From: JAWXBR01 sp034440235
GTDB taxonomy: Bacteria; Bacteroidota; Ignavibacteria; Kapaibacteriales; Kapaibacteriaceae
DNA length: 64,000 nt
Assembly: GCA_034440235.1 (NCBI GenBank)
Contig: JAWXBR010000017.1
Location: forward strand, 1 to 64,000
Direction of reading: 5' to 3'
A program made the position numbers and the translations under genes. Positions 1 to 9,549 of this stretch are shown one piece after another (within the stretch, counting starts at the first letter, position 1; every line of letters starts with the position of its first letter). The notes below the pieces were generated by a model. It saw only the letters and a program-made list of their open reading frames with translations, ran no database searches and was not told the DNA's origin.

Positions 1-100
1 CAACGTGTCACGTTCGTCCGGCGCAACCTGTCACTTTACTCCGGTGCGCACCTGTCACGTTTGTTCGGCGAAAGGGGGTAGTTTACTCCGGTGTGTCCAC
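1..100. mobile_element. End of an IS21-like insertion element (partial)
   Basis: The first ~100 bases hold four imperfect copies of a 22-25 bp unit, at about 1-23, 24-48, 49-70 and 71-95. Each contains a core like CTGTCAC-TTT-CTCCGGTG. Tandem repeats of this kind in the terminus are typical of IS21-family elements, where the transposase binds them. The element's istA/istB genes would lie to the left of the window. Unique sequence similar to DUF4143 ATPase genes begins right after, near base 100. The family assignment is inferred from repeat layout alone. Confidence 0.5.
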
Positions 101-1168
101 CTTGAGGGAAAAACGCCACGATTAATCGACGAATGGCAATCTGTGCCCGAGATTTGGAATCGAGTTCGAAGGGCAGTGGACGACAGGAAAGCTTTCGGCC
201 AGTTCATTCTTACGGGCTCTGCACAACCAAGGGATGATGCAATGCGACATTCTGGTGCAGGACGCATAAGCAGACTACGAATGTATACCCTCTCTACGTT
301 TGAATCTGGACACTCTACCGGCTCTGTGTCGATGGCTGCACTGTTGAAAGGCGAAACTATTTCGACGGGAAAGTGCAGTCAGACATTCGACGATCTTGTA
401 GACAGCGTAGTAACCGGAGGTTGGCCTGCAAATCTTCAAGCATCGGTGTCAACCACTATGCGACGTGTACGTGATTATCTTGTAGAGGCTGCGCGCATAG
501 ACGTTGCACAGCCAGACTTAACCTCTCGCGGTAAAGACCCTCGGAAAGTTGGGGCAGTAATTCAATCGCTTGCCCGCGGTGTCGGATCGTCTATGTCGTT
601 GAGCACTATTCGAGAAGACCTGTCGCAGGTGTCGGTCGACATTAGCGAACGGACGGTTGAATCATACCTCGATGCGTTACAGCGTGCGATGCTAATCGAA
701 TTTGTTCCTGCGTGGACTGTACACCTACGGTCGCGCGCGCGATTACGCACGAAGCCCAAGCACTATTTTGCTGACCCCTCGCTTGCTGCTGCAGCGCTGA
801 AAGCATCGCCAAAACATCTACGCGATGATTTGCGATTACTAGGTCTATTGTTCGAGAATCTCGTAATGCGCGACCTACTTGTGTATGCTCAGCATAACGA
901 TGCCACTATTTCTTTTTATCGTGACAATAATGGTCTGGAAGTCGATGCCATTGTAGAGCAGCACGACGGAGCATGGATTGCAATAGAAATAAAACTCGGT
1001 GCTAATGCCGTCGATGATGCTGCTGCAACGCTTCAGAGATTTGTCGGGAAGGTAGACACAGACCGCAAAGGCGAACCCGCTGCCCTGGTTGTAATTACTG
1101 GCAATGGATACCACTATCCACGGACAGATGGCGTTTCTGTGGTTCCGTTCGGGGTGTTAGGTCCGTAG
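5..1168 (+). pseudogene. 5'-truncated DUF4143 ATP-binding protein
   Basis: From about base 101 the frame encodes the middle and end of an AAA_14/DUF4143 protein. It enters at the Walker B-like stretch PRLIDEWQ, followed by a sensor-like FILTGSA. The C-terminal DUF4143 part carries a PD-(D/E)XK-like pattern (EVDAIVEQ, then AIEIKLG near residue 330). Intact members of the family start about 60-80 residues earlier with a GxxxxGKT P-loop, which is absent here. The frame instead runs back into the IS21-like terminal repeats, so its first ~30 residues are repeat translation. The gene was probably cut by the insertion and cannot bind ATP normally. Such proteins are often accessory or toxin-antitoxin associated. 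A 9-bp hairpin follows the stop. Confidence 0.7.
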
Positions 1169-1210
1169 TTATCATTGTTACGAAAATTCAACATCCCAAA
1201 AGTACTCTCA

Positions 1211-1240
1211 AAGGGTGCTGCCCTTGCTGCAGCACCCTAT
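1211..1240 (+). terminator. 9-bp hairpin after the DUF4143 remnant
   Basis: AGGGTGCTG (1212-1220) pairs perfectly with CAGCACCCT (1230-1238) around a 9-base loop. There is no T-run after it, so it is a weak terminator candidate. The -33 TTG of the next promoter lies in the loop, so it could also act on that promoter. Confidence 0.4.
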
Positions 1241-1254
1241 GTCCCCTATATTTG
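1224..1254 (+). promoter_or_regulatory. Bacteroidota-type promoter for the 1357-4253 gene pair
   Basis: TTG at 1224-1226 and TATATTTG at 1247-1254 are separated by 20 bases, matching the known TTTG-N~20-TAnnTTTG consensus of Bacteroidota sigma-A promoters. A leader of roughly 95 bases would follow before the ATG at 1357. Confidence 0.5.
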
Positions 1255-1356
1255 AGACTTGTGCAATGTATTAAGTCGAAGCGTATTTATTTAACGGCAG
1301 TGCATTACTTAAGTGTTATGCGTAAGTATTGGACTGGATTCCTTTTGGGGAAATAC

Positions 1357-1965
1357 ATGGCGAAGACCGTTGCTAGCGCATTACTAGCATTGATTGCTAT
1401 TGCAGAAAGTGTAAGTACCAGAGCATCTGACTATGGTGATGTGTTTGGACGGTGGGACCTTGGCTTAGACTTTCACATGCAGACGTTAAGTGAAAACACA
1501 GAGTTCTCCAAGTCCAACCGGACCTTTTTAGGTTATAGTGTTGCAGCTGGACTGAATATTCCAGTTTTCTATAGCGACTCGCTCCCTTGGACTATCGGCA
1601 TTAACCCAAGTGTGATGATTGGCACTGTACTGGAGAGTGGATTGAGCATAGCTGTACCTGTTCTTGCCACAATTAAGTACAACACTGATGCCTACATTCG
1701 ACCACGTGGCGGTTTTGCATTTGGATTCGCCGCTGGCGCTGGGATTACATGGAATCATATCATCGTACCTGACGACATAGAAAGCAGTCTTTCTGATGTC
1801 ATACCAACCGTAATGCTAGAATTGAATTTTGGAAGACGTAAAAGTGGCTTTCCTGGACTCATAAAAATTCGGCTAACAAAACCACTCGGTGAGCCAGTGC
1901 ACAATAATGGCACCTTCAGCTACACAACTACCCATTTGTCTCTTCTCTATACAACGGGCTTCTAA
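1357..1965 (+). CDS. Outer-membrane beta-barrel-like protein
   Basis: This is a 202-residue protein of unrecognised family. I start it at the ATG at 1357, behind GGGGAAA, because that start yields a signal peptide (KTVASALLALIAIAESVSTRA); the frame is open further upstream but without such a leader. The mature part has alternating hydrophobic/polar strands rich in Gly and aromatics and ends in TTGF, fitting a small outer-membrane beta-barrel. Its stop overlaps the next gene's start (TAATG at 1963-1967), so the two are probably translated together. Porin-like or structural roles are guesses. Confidence 0.7.
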   Translation: MAKTVASALLALIAIAESVSTRASDYGDVFGRWDLGLDFHMQTLSENTEFSKSNRTFLGYSVAAGLNIPVFYSDSLPWTIGINPSVMIGTVLESGLSIAVPVLATIKYNTDAYIRPRGGFAFGFAAGAGITWNHIIVPDDIESSLSDVIPTVMLELNFGRRKSGFPGLIKIRLTKPLGEPVHNNGTFSYTTTHLSLLYTTGF

Positions 1966-4253
1966 TGCGTTTTAGATTTTGTTTATTAATCGCTATAGTT
2001 TCTCTGACGAGCATTTTGTCCGCTACAGATAACACCAAGGGCAATCTTTGGAGTACTGCGTTCAAAGACGATCTCTACAGCCCGAAGTTGTCACCCGATG
2101 GCAAGCATTTGCTAGTGTACCACGGTGACACCTTGTTGTGTATTGAAGCCAATACGGGCAACCGTTTGTGGACGAAGACCTATAAGGATGTAGAACGTAA
2201 TCAGCACTATGTAACCCAGTTTACGAAGCCGGATGAAGCTTTCATCCCCGGAATGAATTCATTGGTCTGGGTCGACCTAAACTCAGGTAAGGAACTAGCG
2301 TCCGTTCCTACAATTGGTGAGCTCGGGGATATCGAGTTCCGCCTACCAGCTCCGAATACCGACTACGACACGTTGCAGCCAACGGTATACGGCGACCTGA
2401 TGGTTGTCTGGTACTCGGATGGCACACAGGTGATTGATTTAAAAGACAAGAAGGTCATCTATCAGACTTCCGATGATCCTACTGTCCTGCGCATCGAGAA
2501 GTGGTTCTCGACCATGATGCTCGATACCGAGTCTGATACTCTTCTCTTCATCGACGGAACGATGCGCTCGGTTGTTTATAAGCATGACAACCAGGTAAAT
2601 CCCATCTCCACAGATTTGCATCAACGGTTCTTCGATCATAAGAATCTTCTTGTTGTTCTTACTGAGACCAACATGATTGTTGTAGACAAAACAAAAGGTC
2701 AGCGCCTGGGAACAATTCTCGTTTCACCAGAGAAAACTGAGAATTATATACCCATTGTAAAGGACGACAAGCTGTACCTACTTGTCACAACGGAAAGTGT
2801 ACACGAATACTTTGATGTAGAAACACAAAAACGGTTGTGGTCTATCGATCGCAAGAATCTCGACGGCATTGCAGACCAGACCACGGTAACGAGCGATGGC
2901 GATTTGCTTGTTCAACTCTTTGATGAAGACGATGTGCTCTCGCTTGCTAAAATCAATACAGCAACTGGTAAGGTGTTGTGGTCCACGAAACTTGTTACGC
3001 AGGATGGTGGATACGAAGCGGGACATATCAAGCCAAGCACGGCTTTGAAATCGATCGCCAGCTTTGCTGTTGCCACAGCTCTCAACCGATTATCGAGCAG
3101 TCGCGACCAGTACGGTTTTATCAGGTGGCAAACACCATATAAAGTTGGTCCGGGTGGCATTCTCACCCATAACGGGAAAGCCATGTCATCTACGATAGAT
3201 CCAGCTAATCTTGGCAACGAAACGATGAATGGACTTACGAATCGTAAAATCAATAAGAAGCGCACGTCGCAAGCTTTATTCAAGGTCATTGGTGTTAATG
3301 CCGATCAGATTCATCTTCTCATCATGGGCGAAGCACATCAAACTTGGAAGGGCAAACCTTCGTCCGCGGACGATGGCGAAGGTGTTGCAACACTCGATGC
3401 CAAAAGCGGCAAGGTAGTAGAGTTCAAGCAACAGAAACTATTTGCTGATAACGTGAAGAAAGACTTCAATCTTTTCCTGCACGGGGAAACGATAGAAACT
3501 GCAAATGGCCTTTTGGCAATCGGTGCTTCAACAGTATGCTATGTTACTAATACCGGAGAGGTGTCTTCCTTAACGTTCGATACAGAGGACCTTCAGTTAT
3601 TAGATACCCGCGGCACTTCTGCCGTTGTCTACGGCGAAGATTCCAAGTCGATGCATCAAATGTGGAAGATTGATTTCAGCACCCCGAAGCTCACTCGGAA
3701 CCTTGTAATGTATAGCGACGATCTTTGCGATGGTGTAACAAGGGACACGATTGATTTCCACAGAACCATCACGCTCTTTGATGGTGCGATATCTGCCTAT
3801 GAACCATTAGGCGATCTTCCGAAGAGTTCCGACAAGATTGTTTGGAAGATTTCCGAGGACGATATTTCTAAGATGAAGGTTGGCGATCTTGATGCAGACA
3901 GCGCTATAGGGATGCGCCAAGGTATTAGGCTTCATGGCGACCATATTCTCTTGCTTGGTGACGACGGCTATGCAGTCGTTGACGCCACAACTGGTGCTTG
4001 CCGAAAGAGTGATGAGTGGAACGCGAAGTTCAACTTTAAACGCGACGGCATGGTATTTGTTAAAAATGCAGCGTTTTATCAGTCCGATACCGACGTTGGC
4101 ATGGTTGCTTTGAAGTCGGCTTGTGATGTCGCGGTGCTCGGTCGCGAAATGTACAGTTACTCATCAGGAGCGGTGCTTGCACACAAGGACAGTGGCACAG
4201 TAATTTTCATGGACTCATCGGCTGGTACACTCAACGCTTACCGGACGAAGTAA
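1965..4253 (+). CDS. Secreted PQQ-like beta-propeller protein
   Basis: A 762-residue protein with an N-terminal signal peptide (about residues 1-20, ending LSATDN). Repeated blade-like units follow, of the type LLxIEANTGNRLWTK, DVETQKRLWSI and INTATGKVLWS, where a strand is followed by a GxxLW motif. That pattern is typical of PQQ-like (pyrrolo-quinoline quinone enzyme-type) or WD-like propellers, seen in exported proteins such as BamB. No catalytic motif is visible, so an enzymatic PQQ role is not supported. The start overlaps the preceding barrel protein's stop, and the pair may form an exported complex. A clear terminator follows. Confidence 0.75.
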   Translation: MRFRFCLLIAIVSLTSILSATDNTKGNLWSTAFKDDLYSPKLSPDGKHLLVYHGDTLLCIEANTGNRLWTKTYKDVERNQHYVTQFTKPDEAFIPGMNSLVWVDLNSGKELASVPTIGELGDIEFRLPAPNTDYDTLQPTVYGDLMVVWYSDGTQVIDLKDKKVIYQTSDDPTVLRIEKWFSTMMLDTESDTLLFIDGTMRSVVYKHDNQVNPISTDLHQRFFDHKNLLVVLTETNMIVVDKTKGQRLGTILVSPEKTENYIPIVKDDKLYLLVTTESVHEYFDVETQKRLWSIDRKNLDGIADQTTVTSDGDLLVQLFDEDDVLSLAKINTATGKVLWSTKLVTQDGGYEAGHIKPSTALKSIASFAVATALNRLSSSRDQYGFIRWQTPYKVGPGGILTHNGKAMSSTIDPANLGNETMNGLTNRKINKKRTSQALFKVIGVNADQIHLLIMGEAHQTWKGKPSSADDGEGVATLDAKSGKVVEFKQQKLFADNVKKDFNLFLHGETIETANGLLAIGASTVCYVTNTGEVSSLTFDTEDLQLLDTRGTSAVVYGEDSKSMHQMWKIDFSTPKLTRNLVMYSDDLCDGVTRDTIDFHRTITLFDGAISAYEPLGDLPKSSDKIVWKISEDDISKMKVGDLDADSAIGMRQGIRLHGDHILLLGDDGYAVVDATTGACRKSDEWNAKFNFKRDGMVFVKNAAFYQSDTDVGMVALKSACDVAVLGREMYSYSSGAVLAHKDSGTVIFMDSSAGTLNAYRTK

Positions 4254-4267
4254 ATCACGACAACCTT

Positions 4268-4303
4268 AAACCGCAGTGCATTTGCTGTGCTGCGGTTTTT
4301 TAT
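4268..4303 (+). terminator. Rho-independent terminator
   Basis: AACCGCAG (4269-4276) pairs with CTGCGGTT (4290-4297), followed by a T-rich run. It ends the 1357-4253 operon, 15 bases after the stop. Confidence 0.85.
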
Positions 4304-4334
4304 TTGCGTGCCATGACAGTGCGCTAGGTTGGCA

Positions 4335-5222
4335 CTATGAAATTGGCTCCAACGGACGCACCACGGTAATACCGGTGTTGCTTTTAACCGAGTTTACATA
4401 CTCCCCTACACGCACGTCGAGGACAACCTTCTTTTTTTGCGAAGAGGCATGAAGGAAACGTGCGTTGCCGTCGATGTCACGGAAGATGAGTCCGGTGTGC
4501 GAGTAGTCGAGTCCGTCCTTTGACGTAGAGATGGCAATGATGTCACCTGTTGCCAGCATGGACTCGATGGTTTCGATTCGGTCTTTGGGGATGTAGTAAC
4601 GCATACGTGCATTGACTTCTGATTCGATCTCAGCAATCTTGGCTCGGGCCGCTGTGTCTTCTTTAAGAGGCTTGTAGTATTGGGGATGGGTGGACATAAA
4701 GTTAATCTTGATTGGAAAGATCACGCCACCGAGATCGCGCGTGATGTCTTGCACAACACCCTTTGCCACATTGTCGTCAATCCAGTCGCTGGTGTAATGC
4801 AAGCGCGATGGATAACCGTCGAGAATTCCCTGTCTATAGCGCGTTAAAGTAATCTCGTTTATTAACGCATCGAACGTGTATTCTTTGCGCTTCACAATGC
4901 GAGCCATACCCAGCACACTTTCAAACAGCGTCACACAGTCGAGTCCCGTCAGGTCGATGCGACACATCTCCGGCTCCCCTTCAAGCGTCCCGCCCACATA
5001 CGGCGTTCCCTGCAACAAAAACGCAAGGTCGCCCATAAGCTCACCAATCGGCTTTCGATGCCAGTTGTTCTTTGCAGCCCTGCGCATTGCTTGCGCGAAA
5101 ATGTACTTCGTCGTAGCGACAGTGTCGGTGTTCTTTTTTCGTGTTCTGCGCAACGATTGTGCTTGAAGCTGCACCGCAAAAGGTGCTGCTGCTATCAATG
5201 CGAGAAAATTTCGTCTATTCAT
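4335..5222 (-). CDS. DUF1460 domain protein (amidase-like, exported)
   Basis: A 295-residue protein. The start chosen gives the Tat-like signal NRRNFLALIAAAPFAV; the longer frame upstream is aspS sequence. The core matches DUF1460, an NlpC/P60-like fold related to N-acetylmuramoyl-L-alanine amidases. DLTGLDCVTLFESVLG carries the expected nucleophile Cys near residue 116, and SHTGLIFR near residue 254 carries the catalytic His. It probably trims peptidoglycan in the periplasm. The start codon lies 1 base after the aspS stop, so translation is likely coupled to aspS. Confidence 0.85.
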   Translation of the reverse strand: MNRRNFLALIAAAPFAVQLQAQSLRRTRKKNTDTVATTKYIFAQAMRRAAKNNWHRKPIGELMGDLAFLLQGTPYVGGTLEGEPEMCRIDLTGLDCVTLFESVLGMARIVKRKEYTFDALINEITLTRYRQGILDGYPSRLHYTSDWIDDNVAKGVVQDITRDLGGVIFPIKINFMSTHPQYYKPLKEDTAARAKIAEIESEVNARMRYYIPKDRIETIESMLATGDIIAISTSKDGLDYSHTGLIFRDIDGNARFLHASSQKKKVVLDVRVGEYVNSVKSNTGITVVRPLEPIS

Positions 5223-5223
5223 G

Positions 5224-7059
5224 TTAGGCTTGAGATTCCGAAGTTGTGTCGGCTTCGTTATGAACCGTGCTCGACTGCATGGCTCCACCCGCGTTACGTA
5301 CTGTGTCGATGCCAAGCATGGCGAGTTGAGCAGCATCGACGGGTGTCGGACATCCGTCCATGAGTGACAACCCGGATGTGGTCTTTGGAAACGCAATCAC
5401 GTCTCTGATGTTGTCGGTACCTGCCAACAACATCACAAGCCTATCGAATCCAAATGCAATGCCTCCGTGCGGCGGTGCTCCAAAACGCAACGCATCGAGA
5501 AGAAATCCGAACTTGCCTTGCGCTTCTTCTCTCGACATACCAAGCAGATCGAAAATCTTCTGTTGCACGTCGCTTGTATGAATTCTAATCGAGCCACCTG
5601 CTGCCTCGTAACCGTTAATCACAAGGTCGTAGGCCTGAGCGCGAGCACGTTCCGGACTCGTCGAGAGCAGACTTACGTCCTCTGGTAAGGGGCTTGTAAA
5701 GGGGTGGTGGCGTGCAACCCAGCGCTTCTCTTCTTCGGCGTATTCGAGCAACGGGAAATCTGTCACCCACAAGTGTGCGAACGTCCCTGCCGCAGCTTCG
5801 AGGATGCCCTGACGTCGTGCTACTTCTATGCGCAATGCTCCGAGTATAAGACATGTGCGTTCGTGTTCGCCTGCGGCGAATAGTAGCAAATCGCCGTCTT
5901 CTGCGTCTGCAGCTTGCATGAGCGCTGTTTTGTCGGCATCGGTTAGGAACTTGATGAACGAGCCCCCTACTTCGCCGCCGCTGGTCTTTAACCAAGGCAG
6001 CCCCTTGGCACCATACTTCTTAGCGTGGTCGGTGAGTTCGTCGATTTGTTTGCGAGAATACGACGCACATCCCTTTGCATTAAACACTTTTACAATGCCA
6101 TTGGCAGTAAGCACATCGGCAAAGACTGGAAATGTTGTTCCCGCACACGCTGCAGTTGCATCGCGTAATGGGAGCGCATAACGTAGATCTGGCTTGTCAC
6201 TGCCGTAGGTGTCCATGGCATGTTGCCAAGTCATACGCGGCAGAGGTAGCGCGATGTCGATGTCGAGAATACTCTTCCAAACGCCAGCAGTGAAGCGCTC
6301 TGCGATGGCGATGATGTCTTCTTGGTTGACGAAGGACATCTCAACATCGATTTGTGTGAACTCGGGTTGACGGTCGGCGCGTAGATCTTCGTCTCTAAAA
6401 CATTTTACTATCTGCATGTAACGGTCGAAGCCAGCTACCATGAGTAGTTGTTTGAAAAGCTGCGGCGATTGCGGAAGCGCGTAGAATTTTCCTTTGTTGA
6501 CACGACTCGGCACGAGGTAGTCGCGGGCGCCCTCTGGTGTTGACTTCGTAAGAACGGGAGTTTCGATTTCGACGAAGTTGTGTTCGTCGAAATAGCGATG
6601 TGTGAGCTGGTACAGTTTGTTACGGATGAGGAAGTTCTTCTGCATGGCCGGACGTCGCAAGTCGAGGAAGCGATACGTGAGACGCATTTCTTCATTTGTC
6701 TGCAAGTCGTCGACAATCTCGAAGGGCGTAAGCTCTGCTGGGTTGATAATGCCCAGATCGCTAACAAGAATTTCGATGAGACCCGTTGGAATATTCGGAT
6801 TCGGGTTCGAACGCATGCGTACTGTTCCGCGCACCCACAACACATACTCACTACGAATCTCTTTGGCCTTTTCGGCAAGCTCGGGATTCGATTCTGGTAG
6901 AATGACAACTTGCGTTAGACCATAACGGTCGCGCACATCAATAAACGTAAGTCCGCCGAAATCGCGACGTCCGTTTACCCATCCGTTAAGCGTAACCACT
7001 CGTCCGTCGTCCGACGGACGTAATTCTCCGCACGTTACCGTGCGCTGTTCAAACTGCAT
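5224..7059 (-). CDS. aspS: Aspartyl-tRNA synthetase
   Basis: A 611-residue class II synthetase that charges tRNA-Asp in the cytoplasm. An N-terminal OB-fold anticodon-binding domain is visible (VTLNGWVNGRRDFGGLTFID), followed by the catalytic core. Motif 2 lies around KCFRDEDLRADRQPEFTQID, the bacterial GAD insertion domain is present, and motif 3 is GGIAFGFDRLVMLLAG. The length is near the usual ~590. The last ~20 residues (after VRNAGG) are a short acidic/Ser-rich tail not needed for catalysis. It is followed 1 base later by the DUF1460 gene. The gap to the upstream glycosyltransferase gene is 112 bases and holds a 23-bp duplication. Confidence 0.97.
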   Translation of the reverse strand: MQFEQRTVTCGELRPSDDGRVVTLNGWVNGRRDFGGLTFIDVRDRYGLTQVVILPESNPELAEKAKEIRSEYVLWVRGTVRMRSNPNPNIPTGLIEILVSDLGIINPAELTPFEIVDDLQTNEEMRLTYRFLDLRRPAMQKNFLIRNKLYQLTHRYFDEHNFVEIETPVLTKSTPEGARDYLVPSRVNKGKFYALPQSPQLFKQLLMVAGFDRYMQIVKCFRDEDLRADRQPEFTQIDVEMSFVNQEDIIAIAERFTAGVWKSILDIDIALPLPRMTWQHAMDTYGSDKPDLRYALPLRDATAACAGTTFPVFADVLTANGIVKVFNAKGCASYSRKQIDELTDHAKKYGAKGLPWLKTSGGEVGGSFIKFLTDADKTALMQAADAEDGDLLLFAAGEHERTCLILGALRIEVARRQGILEAAAGTFAHLWVTDFPLLEYAEEEKRWVARHHPFTSPLPEDVSLLSTSPERARAQAYDLVINGYEAAGGSIRIHTSDVQQKIFDLLGMSREEAQGKFGFLLDALRFGAPPHGGIAFGFDRLVMLLAGTDNIRDVIAFPKTTSGLSLMDGCPTPVDAAQLAMLGIDTVRNAGGAMQSSTVHNEADTTSESQA

Positions 7060-7131
7060 TGTGTTCCTGTGGCATCGATGCCATTCTAATACCTGATCGG
7101 GACATAAGACGTGAATTTACGAAGCACTGAC

Positions 7132-7192
7132 GAGTCGGGTCTCAGCAATCAACTGAGTCGGGTCTCAGCAATCAACCGAGTCCAGTCTCGAC
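7132..7192. repeat. 23-bp direct repeat at the 3' end of the GT9 gene
   Basis: Units at 7132-7154 and 7155-7177 differ only at the last base. A third, diverged unit at 7178-7192 is the last codons of the GT9 gene (7172-8398, minus). The two downstream units look like duplications of the gene's own 3' end, including its stop region. Confidence 0.8.
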
Positions 7193-8398
7193 AAGAAGTT
7201 TTTCGATCGCTAGTGTGATCTCTTCGGCTGTAATGTTTGCAACGCTATCTGTTGCTGTTACAACAGGTACACTGTACGAATTGTAGGGGTGCCAAGGGTG
7301 AACGGCCGGCACTTCGGGATGGTACAGCACAACACTTGGCATCTTCCACGCTGCGGCTAGATGCACGGCAGCTGTGTCGGGTGTTACGAGTACGTGCATA
7401 CACGAGAGTGCACATGCGTAGGAGTGAAACGACTTCGAAACGGGGACGGTAAATGCTTGGGTTGCCTTGCACACAGCTTGTTGCACATCGACAAGGTCAT
7501 GCGTTGTAAAAATGTAGAAGTCGATGTTCGAATGATGTGCTTGCACTGCATTGATAAATGCAATCATGACTGGTGCCTCTAACCGACGCGATAACGTCGA
7601 TCCACTGATGTTTACACCAATGCGAATGCGTCCGTCCTGCATTTCGCGTCCGTCCTGAATTTCGCGTCCGTCCTGAATTTCGCGTCCGTCCTGAATTTCG
7701 CGTCCGTCCTGCAAGCCGCATTCTGCAGTGCTTATTGGCAGATTTTTTTCTGCTTCTGCTCGTTCGTCTGCCGTAATTCTGTACTCCATGTGTTTGTCGA
7801 TCGTTGCGGTGTCGATGCCGAACGGCCATAACAAACGCACAATGCGGTCTACGATGTGCATTGCATCGCGCGGTACACGCGGCACTACGTGAGTGTACAC
7901 GCCGCGGTTTTCTTTGTCGATGCCAACCGCGTATCGCGCGTTCGACATTGTGATGAGCATCGACGACGTCGACGAAGCATTATCTGTCATGTCTACAACA
8001 ACGTCGTACAAATTCGCACGCATCTGCGAGCGCAGCGTAGCAATGCCCGTGAGACTTTTTGAATAACGTAAGATGTTGTCGACATACGGCTCGTAAGCTC
8101 TACGCGCAGCAATGTTGTTGTCGCTCATCAACGCATCGATGCGGGCATGGGGGTTGCGGCCACGTAAGGCACGGACGATAGGTGTGCTTATAAGCACGTC
8201 GCCAATGCGGTCCTGACGTAGCACCAGTATCCGCGGCCTGTGAGAACCGCTGTTCGACGTAGTATCAAGGTTCGACGTGGTATCGGCAGAATGTTCAAAA
8301 TCAAGCGCACCGTCCGGACCATGCACTATTGCCGGAATGCGGTCTGCACGAAACCACTTGTTGAACTGACGTCGTAATGCGAGTTCGATCGACTTCAT
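7172..8398 (-). CDS. Glycosyltransferase family 9 (heptosyltransferase-like)
   Basis: A 408-residue GT9 family protein. The N-terminal Rossmann half has ILVLRQDRIGDVLISTPIV, the signature of ADP-heptose:LPS heptosyltransferases. The C-terminal half has LVTPDTAAVHLAAAWKMPSVVLY, the nucleotide-sugar-binding segment. It probably adds a sugar to LPS core or other surface glycan at the inner membrane. Its ATG overlaps the stop of the neighbouring glycosyltransferase gene (ATGA, 8395-8398). Two oddities: a ~55-residue N-terminal extension before the first strand, and an in-frame tandem repeat of the hexapeptide EIQDGR between the two domains. The true sugar donor cannot be read from sequence. Confidence 0.88.
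   Translation of the reverse strand: MKSIELALRRQFNKWFRADRIPAIVHGPDGALDFEHSADTTSNLDTTSNSGSHRPRILVLRQDRIGDVLISTPIVRALRGRNPHARIDALMSDNNIAARRAYEPYVDNILRYSKSLTGIATLRSQMRANLYDVVVDMTDNASSTSSMLITMSNARYAVGIDKENRGVYTHVVPRVPRDAMHIVDRIVRLLWPFGIDTATIDKHMEYRITADERAEAEKNLPISTAECGLQDGREIQDGREIQDGREIQDGREMQDGRIRIGVNISGSTLSRRLEAPVMIAFINAVQAHHSNIDFYIFTTHDLVDVQQAVCKATQAFTVPVSKSFHSYACALSCMHVLVTPDTAAVHLAAAWKMPSVVLYHPEVPAVHPWHPYNSYSVPVVTATDSVANITAEEITLAIEKLLVETGLG
7628..7711. repeat. 18-bp tandem repeat inside the GT9 gene
   Basis: About 4.7 near-identical copies of an 18-bp unit (GCGTCCGTCCTGAATTTC on the plus strand) encode an EIQDGR hexapeptide array in frame. It sits at the linker between the two Rossmann domains. 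Confidence 0.95.
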
Positions 8399-9549
8399 GA
8401 GCGTTCGGATTTTGCGAATTGGTCGATGGACGAACGCTTTGTTAACAGTTCGACGATGGTTGCTCTTCGCACGTCATCAGTTGCAAATACTGGTGTTACA
8501 GCATACGGAGCTAACAACGATCGATCGTGCGAATACGTACGCAGCATGTCGGGTAGGGCACTCGCGTCGTAGAATATTGACGTTGCAAGTGACGTGTGTT
8601 TTTGAAAACCGCGCTCAAGCATGAGCGGTTTTGCATACGTCCATGCACTACTCATTGCACCTGTAATGCGCGATCGCACATACTGGTTGTAATCGCGGCA
8701 CGCCGGATGTGTTAGAGGCAACACGACATCTGCTTCGCTAATCATCCGCGCGTACGTATCGTGCGGGATGTATTCGTCATGTACTTCAATCATCCCTGGT
8801 GGTGCTAGTGCAAGCATCTGCTGTAAACGTGGCACATCTTCGGGGTCGGCACCACCTGCAAGCACGAAACGAAGGTTCGTTCCAAGACGCATAAAGCCGT
8901 CTGCTGTAAACAACGAATCGTAGTCACGGCGGAGCCAGTTTATGCCACCGGCTATTACAACGCATAACGGACCATTTGCTCCACCCGACCCATACCGGTC
9001 CACCAGTCGTCCGGTCGACCTCTCGTGCACCATCCTCGACGTCTCGCGATAGCGCGGCTCGGCTGCCGTTGCAGTAACAACAGCCACAGGCTTTGGAAAT
9101 GCAGCGGGCACAAGGTCAAGAAGGTAAGGGGCTAGGACGGTGTATGCGCTGACGTTGCGTGTTGTTACGCTCTGGTTAAAGCTCTCGGCAAGCTTCGATG
9201 CATCGTGCAGCGTGCCTATAACAACACAACGCCGCGGTAACATCACAGAAATATCGCGCAGCGTTGTACCCGATGCTGTGTTGAGCACGATGTGCGTGAT
9301 ACTACTCTTATTTACAAAACGACGTATCCGAAATATTGTCTTTAGACGTTTGAAAAACCCACCCGCTGCATGTGCCATTAGCCAGTCTGCAGCATCGGTA
9401 ATGGCAAGACGTTTCCATACATGTGCCGGACATGCCACGTAGACTTCTGCATCCATAGATTTTAGATCGCGGTACCATGAGAGCAGCACCTCATCGTGCG
9501 ATCCGCCAACTTCGAGAAGCAGAATGCGAATGGACTTGACGTTCATCAT
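8395..9549 (-). CDS. GT-B fold glycosyltransferase-like protein
   Basis: A 384-residue protein within a glycosyltransferase operon. The pattern suits a GT-B enzyme. An N-terminal strand (IRILLLEVGGSHDEVLLSW) opens the fold. A central WLRRDYDSL/FVLAGG segment resembles the start of the second Rossmann domain, and VVLPLTHP followed by TYAKPLML occupies the position of the nucleotide-sugar binding loop. I do not see a full EX7E motif, so family 4 membership is uncertain. The start MM (9549) is preceded by a duplicated start zone that forms a 14-codon minicistron. The stop overlaps the GT9 start. Confidence 0.7.
   Translation of the reverse strand: MMNVKSIRILLLEVGGSHDEVLLSWYRDLKSMDAEVYVACPAHVWKRLAITDAADWLMAHAAGGFFKRLKTIFRIRRFVNKSSITHIVLNTASGTTLRDISVMLPRRCVVIGTLHDASKLAESFNQSVTTRNVSAYTVLAPYLLDLVPAAFPKPVAVVTATAAEPRYRETSRMVHERSTGRLVDRYGSGGANGPLCVVIAGGINWLRRDYDSLFTADGFMRLGTNLRFVLAGGADPEDVPRLQQMLALAPPGMIEVHDEYIPHDTYARMISEADVVLPLTHPACRDYNQYVRSRITGAMSSAWTYAKPLMLERGFQKHTSLATSIFYDASALPDMLRTYSHDRSLLAPYAVTPVFATDDVRRATIVELLTKRSSIDQFAKSERS

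Noticed and set aside
4335..5396. Longer DUF1460 ORF starting at 5396
   Set aside because: Its first 58 residues are aspS sequence read in another frame; the Tat-like signal at 5222 is the natural start.
7628..7711. CRISPR-like array
   Set aside because: Units are 18 bp, contiguous without spacers and lie in frame inside a glycosyltransferase gene. No CRISPR array or cas gene was seen anywhere in the window.
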